Source: Xiphydria camelus
Taxonomy: Eukaryota; Arthropoda; Insecta; Hymenoptera; Xiphydriidae
Length of the DNA stretch: 64,000 nt
Reading direction: 5' to 3'
Assembly (NCBI GenBank): GCA_963678675.1
Contig: OY783200.1
Coordinates: 15,557,246-15,621,245, forward strand
Below, piece by piece: positions 54,578 to 64,000 of this stretch. The notes under the pieces were generated by a model. That model was not told where the DNA came from, did not search any database, and was given only the letters and a program-made list of their open reading frames with translations. The position numbers and the translations under genes were made by a program. Position 1 is the first letter of the stretch. Every line of letters starts with the position of its first letter.

Positions 54578-55130
54578 ATGTAACGCTTTAAGTAATAATT
54601 AAGGAATTCTGACAAAATCAATAAGCAAGTCGACCACGGGCTACAACGTGGTAACTGATTTTTCGCAATTATGAAGTTTAATTTTTTTTTAGTGAACTTT
54701 CAATTTAGCGTAGATCGGGCTGAAAAGTGTTACTCGCGAGGGTTCTTGACCGCGCTGATTATAAATCTGACGTTGTATTTTTTTGAAAATTGTTTTATAA
54801 GCCGGATTCTGTTTTTTAATTTTTTAAATGCATATTGATTTCGATCGGTTTTCGTATTTATAGCGAAATTCTTTAATGGCATATACGTAACGCTTTTTCG
54901 AAGAATTTTTGGATTCTGACAAAATCGATATAGCAAATCGACCACGGGATACTTCTGACGTTTAATTTTTTTAAAAGAATTTTTAGTTTAGTGTAGATAG
55001 GATTGAAAAATGGTACTAGGGGATCTTTGACGGCGATGATTACGAATATGACATTGAAATTTTTTGAAAATGACTTCAGAAGCCGGATTCTGTTTTTTAA
55101 TGTTTAAAATGTACATGGATTTTGATCGGT
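54578..55130. repeat. Tandem repeat, about 310-bp unit, two diverged copies
   Basis: GTAACGCTTT followed by ATTCTGACAAAATCRATA and GTCGACCACGGG-type words starts copies at about 54578 and 54888. About 75 to 80 percent identity by eye. A related fragment is at 63310-63400. Confidence 0.75.
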
Positions 55131-55615
55131 TTTCACGTAAATGTCAGTTTTCATTTGCGCTGATTTCGAATCTGACGTTCAATATTTCGAGTGGGTTTTT
55201 CGAGTGAAATTAGAATTTAAAGCATGGAATTTTAAAATTAAATATCAGAATCAGGGTTTTAATTTTATTTTTTGAAATATTATATGTCAGATTTGGATAG
55301 ATGATCGGTAATTAAATCTACCAAGTTTTGAACTCATAGTATCGAGTTCAGCGCTGTTTCACTTTCCAGATCGGACTTCGCGTAAATGTCAGTTTTCATT
55401 TGCGCTGATTTCGAATCTGACGTTCAAAATTTCGAGTGGGTTTTTCGAGTGAAGTTAGAATTTAAAGCATGGAATTTTAAAATTAAATATCATAATCACA
55501 GGGTTTTCATATTATTGTTTGATATTTTATATGTCAGATTAGGATAGTGATAATTAAATCTACAGTTTTGAACTCATAGTATCGAGCTCAGCGCTGTTTC
55601 ACTTGCCAGATCGGA
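55131..55615. repeat. Tandem repeat, 247-bp unit, two copies
   Basis: CGTAAATGTCAGTTTTCATT starts copies at 55135 and 55382. They are more than 90 percent alike and end with GATCGGAC before the next unit. Confidence 0.88.
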
Positions 55616-55678
55616 CGGCGTATTGTGTTTCCCAATTTACACATTATCTAATTATATGTCTATGTTCTTTCTAGCTTC

Positions 55679-55693
55679 ACACACACGCGCGCG

Positions 55694-55724
<31 letters not shown>

Positions 55725-55726
55725 AA
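55679..55726. repeat. (CA/CG)n microsatellite
   Basis: An alternating purine-pyrimidine run with a CGCGCGCGCGCG core between CACA repeats, 48 bases. It could adopt Z-DNA; that is inference from composition. Confidence 0.95.
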
Positions 55727-56280
55727 AAGAAACACGGAGAAAAATTGACGGTAGCTTCGACAAAGCCGATGTTTTTGCATACATGTCAGTTTTAGCTATG
55801 AATGCGAAAACCGATGTTATTATGAATGCGATGAATGCGACGACCTCTGTACGACCGATGATGGAGCGAGCAAGGCAGCCACCTATTACACAGGCACACA
55901 AAAAGCTCCTGTTCCCCGAACCAGACCAGTATATCTTTATGTTTTTGAGGTTGCTGAATCCGAATCCGGTGTCCGTTTGTCTCCATCACGTCATTTTCAA
56001 GGTCATTTCAAGGTCAAATCCTGGAAAAATAGTCAAATCGATTCAAGTTATTATTCCTATATATTTTTGAGGTCGTTGAATCCAAATCCGATGTCCGTTT
56101 GATCCGACAAGGTCAAATTCAAGGTCATTTCAAGGTCAATTGTATTTATTCTGCCAAAAATGAATTTTTGACTGCAGATTCTGAAAGAACGGGAAATTTT
56201 ACGTCTAGATATGTATTCAATTTTGTTGATAACATAACCCCCAAGGTTATTTCAAGGTCAAATCTAGCAAAAATGTTCTA

Positions 56281-56830
56281 ATCTAAAGTCCAAGCTGACC
56301 CCCTCCCTGGGAGTGCCCGTCGATGTGTTTCCACTCATAGGGCGCCGGGTCGCGCGTGGAGTGGACAGCGGAGCTTCGATCGCGCCGGCTCGGGTCTGTA
56401 GTAAGAGAGGCCGTGACGGAGCGGTCAGTCGGAAGGCTGTCGCCTATGGCGGTTTCCTAGCTCTCTCGTGTCTTCAATGCATTACCGCGGATCGGCGTCC
56501 ATGACCGAATGATCCGTTGAGCGGTACACGTCTTTGACGTTTAAAAGACTCGGAGGTCTGTTTGGAGATCTGCCAAGTTTTTTTTCCATGCATCAACTCA
56601 CTCAGTTCCGAGCGAGAATAAATCTGTTCTCGTACCGCAAAATAAATTTTGAAATCCAGTCACGTGATCTCTCAATTCAAGTGAATTGGAGCTTATCGTT
56701 GTAAATTTGATACAGCGAATATGTGTGGTGTGCCTGCATCCAGGGTACCTCCACGCGGTGACGGCGGGCAACGGTTTTTTTATTGTTTATTTTTCCGGCA
56801 AAATCCCTGGATGAAGGCGTCAAAGCCGTC
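56281..56830 (+). promoter_or_regulatory. GC-rich leader of the 55.9-kb transposon
   Basis: Between the left TIR and the first gene lies a GC-rich stretch (GGGCGCCGGGTCGCGCGTGG) with an unrelated-looking small frame from ATG 56721. It most likely holds the promoter and untranslated leader. No specific core-promoter motif could be fixed. Confidence 0.35.
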
Positions 56831-57412
56831 ATGGCAGGCACACGGAAATGTGTTACGATACAGGGGTTCTCACAAGGAACCCCAGTATCGGCGATTGGTC
56901 AGGGTGAGCAAGCGGGCCCGCAATCGTCGTCATCAAGCGACCGCAGCTCTGCATTGGTGGAAAACTTGGCTACTGTAGAGTCTATCACTACAAGTTCGGA
57001 TCACATATGCAATAAGGATCCAGATTCATTTTGCTATGTTTGTGGTAAGTATGAAGCATCAAAGAATCGAAAACGTATTTCAGAGCGTATAAGGAATATG
57101 TATAAGGATTGTTTTGATTTGAACATGATAGATGAAGGTAATGAGTGGGTACCACACATCATTTGTGCTTCTTGTAACACAATGTTTCATCGTTATGATA
57201 AATCTCGAGACAAGAAATATCTCAATTTTCTTATACCAATGCATTGGACCAAAGCGCAATCTAGAAAAGATTGTTATTTCTGCAAAACATATCTAACTGG
57301 GTACAATATGAAAAATAAATCACATATAAAGTATGCTAACGTTAGGAGTGTCATACTACCTGTTATTTCCAACGAGGACAATACAAACAAACGGAATTTT
57401 ATTAGGTTGTAA
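56831..57412 (+). CDS. Cys-rich protein of the 55.9-kb transposon
   Basis: The first true ATG in the frame is 56831 (MAGTRKCVTIQGFSQG). Four Cys clusters follow: FCYVCGKYE, WVPHIICASCNTMFHRYDKS, RKDCYFCKTYLTGYN and a Lys-rich end, then YANVRSVILPV. I know DCYFC with this spacing from many arthropod proteins linked with the transposase partner downstream. It probably binds zinc and perhaps TIR DNA, which is inference. It ends at 57412, and a splice-acceptor-like TTGTTTTTTCAG lies at about 57433-57444, so a spliced form might continue. Confidence 0.6.
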   Translation: MAGTRKCVTIQGFSQGTPVSAIGQGEQAGPQSSSSSDRSSALVENLATVESITTSSDHICNKDPDSFCYVCGKYEASKNRKRISERIRNMYKDCFDLNMIDEGNEWVPHIICASCNTMFHRYDKSRDKKYLNFLIPMHWTKAQSRKDCYFCKTYLTGYNMKNKSHIKYANVRSVILPVISNEDNTNKRNFIRL

Positions 57413-57565
57413 CATACATTTGGAATAATTCTTGTTTTTTCAGGTGCGTAAAGCAAATTCAGTGACGTATTATACCTCATTTGAAAGCTCGTTTTCTTGC
57501 GGTTATTTTAAGGTATAAACTGTTTTGCTGTGGTTCGTGGTTAAAAAGTTACGCCGTTTAGAACA

Positions 57566-59156
57566 ATGTCGACTCAACGTCAAAAACGTTATTCCAAATT
57601 TATGTTACAACCTAATAGTTCAGATGAAATGGAAATAGATGATATTAAAGCAAACGTTGAAAGAGAAAATATAGATCAGCGTAGAGATCGTGTGAATGAG
57701 GATGAACAGTACGATGATAATAATAGAGATAAGAGCTATATGAGTGGAACTGATAGCGAAGATGAAAGTTACACGAGTGAAAATGAAACTGATAATGACG
57801 ATGAGAGATATATGAGTGGAAATGAAAGTGGCAGCGAAGATGGCCAAACGAATGATGAAGAAAGTGAAACTGAAGATGATTCTCATGAATACGTTCCAAC
57901 GGGTTGTAAGAATAAAAAGCCTCAATTGTTCTCACAGGAAGAACTGAACGATTTCATTCGTAACATGGAATTGCCGAATGATGCTGCCGATTACTGTGCT
58001 TCTACGTTGAAAAAGAGAAATCTGCTGAAGAAGAAAACGAAGGTAACGTTTTACAGGACAAGAGAAAAAAAATTTAGGAGCTTTTTCTTTCGTAATTCAA
58101 ATAAGTCTCTCGTTTATTGTAATAATATCAAAGGATTAATCGACGAATTAAAGCCCGATACTTATAGTGCTGATCAATGGACTTTTTATCGATTCCAGTA
58201 AACGCAGTCTCAAAGCAATCTTACTCCACAATACTAATGTATACGCAACAATACCAGTTACGCATTCGACTGTTATGGATGAATCGCATGAATGTTTGAA
58301 AACTCTATTAGCAGCAATAAAATATGATGACCACAAATGGCAAGTTTGCAGAGATTTTAAAATCCTCACAATGATTCTGGGACAGCAATCTGGCTATACA
58401 AAAAAACCGTGTTATCTTTGTAAATGGGATAGTAGAGATAAACAAAATCATTACGTGAAAAAGGTTTGAGAACCTAGAACATCATTCGTTGTAGGATCCG
58501 ACAATATCGTACAGCAGCCGTTGATAGATTCAAAGAAGGTATTGATACCTCCATTACATATAAAGTTAGAACTCATGAAACAATTCGTCAAAGCGTTGAA
58601 TAAAGAAAGCGATTGTTACAAATACTTACGAGATCAATTTCCAGGTCTATCTGATGCTAAAGTAGGCGCGGGAGTATTCGATGGACCTCAGATCAGAAAA
58701 ATGTTTAGAGACAATCACTTCGTAACTCAAATGAGCTCTATTCAGATGAATGCGTGGGTCAGCTTCAAGAAAGTATGTAGTAATTTTCTAGGCAATCATA
58801 AGAGCTCGGACTACAACAAAATAATATCTGACATGGTTGAGAATTTCAGGAGATTAGAATGTAACATGAGTTTAAAATTACATATGATGGACAGTCATGA
58901 GGACGGATTTCCAGATAACGTTGGCAATTTCAGTGAAGAACAAGGAGAACGTTTCCACCAAGATATTAAAGATGATGATGAATGAAGATTTCAGTGTAGA
59001 TGGGATGAAAACATGATGGCAGATTTCTGTTGGATATTGCAGAGAGAAAGCGCGGAAAAAGGAAAAAAACGCAAGAGAAATCCCTTGCACAGATCTTTTG
59101 AGAATAAACGAGTACGTTATAAAAGAAGGCGAAACGATGAAGATATAGCAGAGTGA
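57566..59156 (+). pseudogene. Transposase-like protein of the 55.9-kb transposon, broken
   Basis: MSTQRQKRYSKFMLQPNSSD (57566) leads into a long acidic Ser/Glu region, then FSQEELNDFIRNMELPNDAA and YRTREKKFRSFFF. The frame changes near 58175 and continues with LFIDSSKRSLKAILLHNTN, LGQQSGYTKKPCYLCKWDSR, PPLHIKLELMKQFVKALNKE, GPQIRKMFRDN and FSEEQGERFHQDI. LFIDSSK and GERFHQD hold candidate catalytic acids of a DDE-type enzyme, by analogy with arthropod homologues. Two in-frame TGA codons (58467-58469, 58983-58985) interrupt otherwise well conserved text; after the second the frame stays open to 59156 (RWDENMMADFCWILQ). It is therefore recently inactivated. Confidence 0.75.
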
Positions 59157-60014
59157 AATACAAAATGCACGTTCCAGCGACTCCAAAAATATAACGAAGT
59201 GATGATGCGAAAAGATTTGAACATTTTTGCTGGATTTGACCTTGAAATGAACTTGACCCTGACATACTGGTGGCAAACGAACCTCGGATTCTAACTCATT
59301 GTCAGTGACCTCGAAAACATATTGACGTGATAGTTTATTCTCGTGAATACACATTTTCTTATTTTTGCAATTGTCATATGAACCTTCCATACAATAATAT
59401 AAAGTGATCTTGAAATGACCTTAGGGGTTGTTATCAAAAAAAATTGGATACACATCTAGACGTAAAATTTCCCGTTCTTTCAGAATCTGCAGTAAAAAAA
59501 TTCATTTTTGGGAGAATAAATACAGTTGACCTTGAAATGAACTTGAATTTGACCTTGTCGGATCAAACGGACATCGGATTTGGATTCAGCGACCCCAAAA
59601 ATATATAGGAATAATAATTTGAATCGATTTGACTATTTTCCCAGGATTTGACCTTCAAATGACCTTGAACGTGACGTGATGGAGACAAACGGATACCGGA
59701 TTCGAATTCAGCGACCTCAAAAACATAAAGATATACTGGTCTGTTTCCGGGAACACGAACTTTTTTTTTGTGTGCCTGTGTTATTAATGGAAATGCGTCG
59801 CAGCGTCTGTATGGTGGTTCAGGCCGAAGTAAAGCGCTGTCCTTCAAATGCAGGGGAGACTGGGTACGGTTAAAACAATTTTGCTTACATCGTTAATAGC
59901 ATTGTCATTAATAAACCAACCGATGGTCGAGATATGTTAAATGAAAGAGCGTATTTCTATCTACTAATGAGACGTACCATTTGAGTAGGCCGGGTGTCTT
60001 ATTTGTAATATATC

Positions 60015-62020
60015 AAAGGACCTCGCACAAACCTTATAGGAACTGGTTCCCGGTGAATTTGGCTGGGCTTTACATATGTTGTAGATCTTGATGTTCTGAT
60101 CAAAAGTTAACTGCCGCAACAACGAAAAATGGACAGTTTTTGAGTTTTGAGACCTTAAAGTTCATACTTTCTGCTTTCCGTCATACGATCTATTTTTAAT
60201 CGAAATAATCATGTAACATCAGGTTTTCTGTAAATTTTGATTCAGGTCAGACAAAAAATAAGCAGTTGGGGGGGGGGGGGACTTTAAAGTTGCCGCTTTT
60301 TACTCGAAACCATACGCTCTTTTTCAGCCAATTCAAGCACGCATTCAAGATCATGTGCGATATTGTGAGCACGTGTTTGCCTCCAAATGCTTATGCGCGA
60401 GTGTGTGCGTGCGTGCGTGCATGTGTAGATTTTTATTTTTTAATGTCTGATTTTCTTTCTCATTTTTTCCGTGTATCTGTATTGTTTTAGCGCACAAATC
60501 TTATTTAAACTGGTTCAATACTGAAATCCTCGCGTACTTCACATATATTGTAGTTTATGACCTCCTGATCAAAAGTTACCTTTGCCATAGACTCAAAAAA
60601 TAGGAGACTTTTAAGTAGTACAACTTTTACTTGCGACCGTGCGCTCTGCTGTATTAAACTAGTGTTATGGCTCTTAAATCCTGGTGAATATGTATCATCT
60701 GCACGAATATTGTAGGTCATGATCAGCTGTTCAAATGTCACCATAAATGCAAACTCAAAAATGAAACAGGTTGGGAAACGGAGACTTTAAAGTTGTCGTT
60801 TTTTACTTGCGATCTTACGTTCTACTCAATCAATCTCCGGTATGTATGCAACATGGTTCGAATCGTATGGACATATTCTTGCCTTGTATGTTTTTGTCAT
60901 ATGTATGCGAATGTACCTACATACGTGTACAATGTTACCCGCTCTTTGCGGTGCCCAGGATCAACGACGTGGACATATCTGAATTAGAGTAAGATTGTCT
61001 GTATTGTTAGTGGCGCATATCTCTAATGTGGTTACATTTTGATAAAAGCTTTCTATTCGTTATTCACCATTTCTATTATTTCATTCGGATTGTGTTGCGG
61101 TGGTCTATGACCAGCATCTAAAACGGCATGCAGTAGAGAAGTTGAAGGGTAATGAACATTAACGAGCTATATATAATATATCGCGGTGATGCTAATTATT
61201 AAGAGGATCGATATTCAGAATTCCGACCATTGTTTGTCGGAACAGTGATATATGAAAAGCTAATCATGACGTGCAATATTCGTGCAGGTGAGACATATTC
61301 ACCAGGATTTAAGAGCCATAAGACCCGTTTAATACGGCAGAGCGTACGGTCGCAAGTATAAAAGTTGTACTACTTAAAAGTCTCCTATTTTTTGAGTCTA
61401 TGGCAATGGTAACTTTTGATCAGGAGGTCATAAACTACAATATATGTGAAGTATGCGAGGATTTCAGTAGGTACTGAACCAGTTTCTATAAGATTTGTGC
61501 GCTAAAATAACGTAGATACACGGAAAAAATGAGAAAGAAAATGAGACATTAAAAAATAAAAATCTATGCATATGCACGCATGCACACACTCGCGCATAAG
61601 TATATGCAGGCAAACACGTGCTCACAAGATGGCACATGATCTTGAATGCGTGCTTGAATTGGCTGAAAAAGAGCGTATGGTTTCGAGTAAAAAGCGGCAA
61701 CTTTAAAGTCCCCCCCCCCCAACTGCTTATTTTTTATCTGACCTGAATCGTTAGCTCACCAACTACAAAATACGTGACTTTTAGCAAAATTCACAGAAAA
61801 CCTAATTTTACATGATTATTTCGATCCAATAGATCGTATGACGAAAAGCAAAAAAAGTATGAATTTTAAGGTCTCAAACTCAAAAACTGTCCATTTTTCG
61901 TTGTTGCGGCAATGATAACTTTTGATCAGATCATCAAGATCTACAACATATGTATGGTAAAGCCCAGTCAAATTCACCGGGAACCAGATCCCATAAGGTT
62001 TGTGCGGGGTCCTTAAGAAA
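60015..62020. mobile_element. 2-kb foldback with about 700-bp arms
   Basis: AAGGACCTCGCACAAACCTT (60015) and TAAGGTTTGTGCGGGGTCCT (to 62016) are inverted; the arms run to about 60720 and 61265. They include a run of 13 G in the left and 10 C in the right, and GTGTGTGCGTGCGTGCGTGC. The 540-base centre repeats GAGACTTTAAAGTTGTCG and GAATTCCGACCATTGTTTGT, the latter shared with 9.35 kb. No gene. Confidence 0.85.
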
Positions 62021-62239
62021 ATATCTGATTCGTTTCAATCGTCTCCATACCAGGGGCGGTTGAAACAGCGATTGGGGTCAGTTGAAACGCAAATAATACA
62101 CAATATAATATTAGGTATAATATATTTTATTTATTATTTATTATCATTTTAAGAGTAATTATGGCACCGTTTAACAATATAAATCAATCATCATTATTTA
62201 AAGATACAACTTAATAATATTTAACCCGTCAGCACTCGT

Positions 62240-62741
62240 GTCAGAGGTCATGATTTTCAAAAAGTTAATTAACCTTAACCAAATTCGGTATAGGGGTTTT
62301 TTGGGTCGCTGATCACGAATCTGAAGTCTGATTTCAAAAACTCAAGATGGCTGATCCAATATGGCGGACGAGAATTTCGAAAATCGACGATTTCTGACTT
62401 CAGATTCGTAATCAGCGATCCAAATAACCCCCCTGTACCAAATTTTGCATGAATTCGTCGTTTTTCAAAAATCTCGTCCGCCTTATTAGATTCGCCATCT
62501 TGAATTTCTGAAATCCGACTTCAGATTCGTGATGAGCGGCCCAAAAAACCACCTATACCGAATCTGGTTTAAGTCCATTAACTTTTTGAAAATCATGATA
62601 TCTGGCTGGTTTTTTGAGATTAAAGAAATGTGATGTGATAGATAAATTTTAACACCGGATTCGTGATGAGGAGGCAAAATTACTACGGATAACATATATC
62701 GCATCAAATGTATACTCCACTTTTTTTGTGTGTGACTGTGT
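62240..62741. mobile_element. Non-autonomous copy related to 32.7 kb and the 55.9-kb TIRs
   Basis: Begins within ATGATTTTCAAAAAGTTAAT and carries the GGTCGCTGATCACGAATCTG and TGGCGGACGAGA units in both orientations. The right end TTTTTTTGTGTGTGACTGTGT matches the right end of 55888-59781. The left terminus is missing or rearranged. Confidence 0.7.
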
Positions 62742-63240
62742 TGTTTTCTAAAAGAAAAACAGTAGGTAATAAAGTTTTTAGTAATTGATAATCTACCGAT
62801 AGGGAGAGCAATTATCTATAAAATAATACCAAGTTCATGTGGTGTAACTGCGTTGATTGTGCTAAAAAGGGATCCAAACATGGGGTCCACATCCACAAGG
62901 GATCTGATATGATATTGTTTCAACCGTACCCAACCCCCCATTATGTGCAAAACAGTTTACAGAGTAATGGTGATAATAATTTCACACTAAAACTAATCAC
63001 TCTGCCATATTTTACAAGCTTCATTTCAAACACAAAAAAACACTCAATAATCTCACTTTAATAAAAGCCTTAATAATTGCAAAAATCTTTGAACTAAAAT
63101 ACTTACTTTCACTTCTTCAAACACAATAGGGCCTCCTATAAACAATTGCAGTACGCCTTGAAACACGCAATACTGAAATTCGTGTTCGGCCTTGTTGTCT
63201 ACTTCGTTCGACTCTTGCACCCCCCACCTTACTACACATG
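62742..63240. other. No gene recognised
   Basis: AT-rich sequence with GTTTCAACCGTACCCAACCC at 62917, a subterminal word of the 59.8-63.3 kb element. Short open frames show no domain. Confidence 0.5.
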
Positions 63241-63309
63241 GTTCGAAAATATTCACTCTGTTTCAACCGTCCTTTGTTTCAATCGTACCCAGCCTACCCT
63301 ACGTAACGA

Positions 63310-63400
63310 AATCTTTGAGGACGTGTACGTAACGCTTGGTACTCTGAGGTTTTTGACCGCGCTGATTACGAATCTGACATTGAAATGTTTGATGTATAAA
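63310..63400. repeat. Fragment of the 54.6-kb tandem repeat
   Basis: ACGTAACGCTTGGTACT and GACCGCGCTGATTACGAATC match the unit at 54578-55130. The rest to 63700 has no recognised gene. Confidence 0.6.
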
Positions 63401-63708
63401 CATCTATTACGGCGGTATGAGGGTAAACCTCGGGAAACGGGACGGAAATGTGAAACCGGATGTGGTTAGTGCGCAGAGATTCGTGCGCAGCTACTTCAGC
63501 GCTTGCGGCCTAAGGTGGCATTACATTTTCATGTCGATGATGTCGATATAGTAAATCGCTATACAACCTACTAATAGCGCAGCTAGCATTGGTGACGCAC
63601 ACAAGCCTAGTCACTTTCTCCTAGCTTCCCCACGCGCTCCGTAAACAGCTAACACTTTTACCTCTGTCTAAATAATCTATATATACCGTAACACCGTATA
63701 CTGCACGT

Positions 63709-63834
63709 CCCATAAGAAAAGCAATAAGCGACATTTTTCTTCGGCAGTATTTGCCGACGGTGTTTGAGTCTTTCACATGTGCACCGTTGGCAAATACTGC
63801 CGAAGGTAAATGTCGTTTGTTGCGTTTCTTACGG
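63709..63834. repeat. 126-bp hairpin
   Basis: TTCTTCGGCAGTATTTGCCG and its complement lie in inverted arms of about 54 bases, with an 18-base loop and a few mismatches. Confidence 0.85.
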
Positions 63835-64000
63835 GATACCGTATGTCCCACTCTGTACCGTATGTCCCATTCTGTACATATTGGCCAGTTTGAAATTACA
63901 TTCGGGCAGGCTTGGTCGGTACTCGAGTCATTTAATACCGGTAGAAGTCGAGTCGGTAGTTAGAGTAGGTGTTAATTCGGGTGATCGAAGCATCTAACCT
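63835..64000. repeat. Half copy of the 24.1-kb foldback repeat, cut by the window end
   Basis: ACCGTATGTCCCACTCTGTA through CGGTAGAAGTCGAGTCGGTA to GATCGAAGCATCTAACCT follows the left arm 24131-24275. The complementary arm presumably lies beyond the window. Confidence 0.85.

Larger units (their letters stand above)
55888..59781 (+). mobile_element. 3.9-kb DNA transposon with about 390-bp TIRs, TATT duplication
   Basis: ACACAGGCACACAAAAAG starts the element and the complement ends it at 59781. TATT lies on both sides (55884-55887 and 59782-59785). The TIRs extend for about 390 bases (to 56280 and from about 59395), with repeats of TCAAGGTCATTTCAAGGTCA inside. Two plus-strand protein regions are coded, a Cys-rich one and a transposase-like one; both carry stops or frameshifts. 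TIR relatives without genes are at 32742-33634 and about 62240-62741. The superfamily is not one I can name with certainty. Confidence 0.88.
59841..63299. mobile_element. Composite element with GACTGGGTACGGTTRAAAC-type termini
   Basis: The left end GGGGAGACTGGGTACGGTTA (59845) and right end TTTCAATCGTACCCAGCCTA (63275) are inverted. TTTCAACCGT words recur internally (62045, 62075, 62920). The inside is filled with other foldbacks. No coding sequence is visible. The terminal match is short and imperfect, so I hold this loosely. Confidence 0.45.

Noticed and set aside
57620..57935. Minus-strand frames rich in Ile, Phe and His
   Set aside because: Antisense to the acidic Ser/Glu repeat of the transposase-like protein, whose codons give open antisense frames.

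Overview
The window looks like arthropod, most likely insect, nuclear DNA from a transposon-dense and probably heterochromatic or intergenic region. This rests on AT-rich spacers with long homopolymers, (GA)n and (CA)n tracts, and mobile-element families typical of insects: Ty3/gypsy, mariner, an R1-clade LINE, a Helitron-like helicase and several DDE transposons with terminal inverted repeats. Nothing bacterial is present (no operons, no ribosome binding sites). No complete host gene, rRNA, tRNA or CRISPR array could be supported. A hymenopteran is plausible but cannot be shown from sequence alone.

Layout. 1-3.4 kb: truncated minus-strand Ty3/gypsy element (gag, protease, RT-RNase H, integrase). 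3.4-6.6 kb: foldback elements and a second, partial copy of a Helitron-like helicase-USP element, itself carrying a small MITE. 6.6-8.9 kb: plus-strand gypsy pol remnant, minisatellites and a 3' LTR. 8.9-13.3 kb: hairpins, a GC-rich possible LTR, and an inverted-repeat element with arrays of a palindromic GGGCCCAATTGGG-like motif. 13.3-19.1 kb: a DNA transposon with 26-bp perfect TIRs and an ATGT duplication, coding for a long intact DDE-like protein, and interrupted by a TTAA-flanked Kolobok-like element and by a 1.1-kb solo LTR. 19.3-24.5 kb: an unrecognised broken gene, a foldback element, a deleted mariner, and the gag end of another gypsy element. 24.5-34.8 kb: mostly non-coding, with foldback elements, MITEs, microsatellites and small coding relics. 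34.8-39.6 kb: the Helitron-like element, in which a PIF1-type helicase end is joined to a ubiquitin-specific-protease-like domain. 39.7-43.3 kb: a 1.38-kb near-perfect palindrome and nested inverted repeats. 43.6-49.7 kb: a nearly intact R1-clade LINE with a 14-bp target duplication. 50.2-52.6 kb: a Harbinger-like inverted-repeat element. 54.6-55.7 kb: tandem repeats. 55.9-59.8 kb: a two-gene DNA transposon whose TIRs are shared by non-autonomous copies at 32.7-33.6 and about 62.7 kb. 59.8-64 kb: further nested foldbacks.

The genes do not work as a host pathway. Each coding relic belongs to its own element, and the useful information is the order of nesting. Several insertions can be proven because an empty site exists in a paralogous arm or copy inside the same window (for example 5294-5538, 25655-25737, 39711-41091, 42257-43013). 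The least usual items are the helicase-USP fusion with a Ser at the catalytic Cys position, the intact DDE-like gene with a visible 5'-UTR intron, and two unrelated elements that both duplicated ATGT inside a TACATG-type palindrome.
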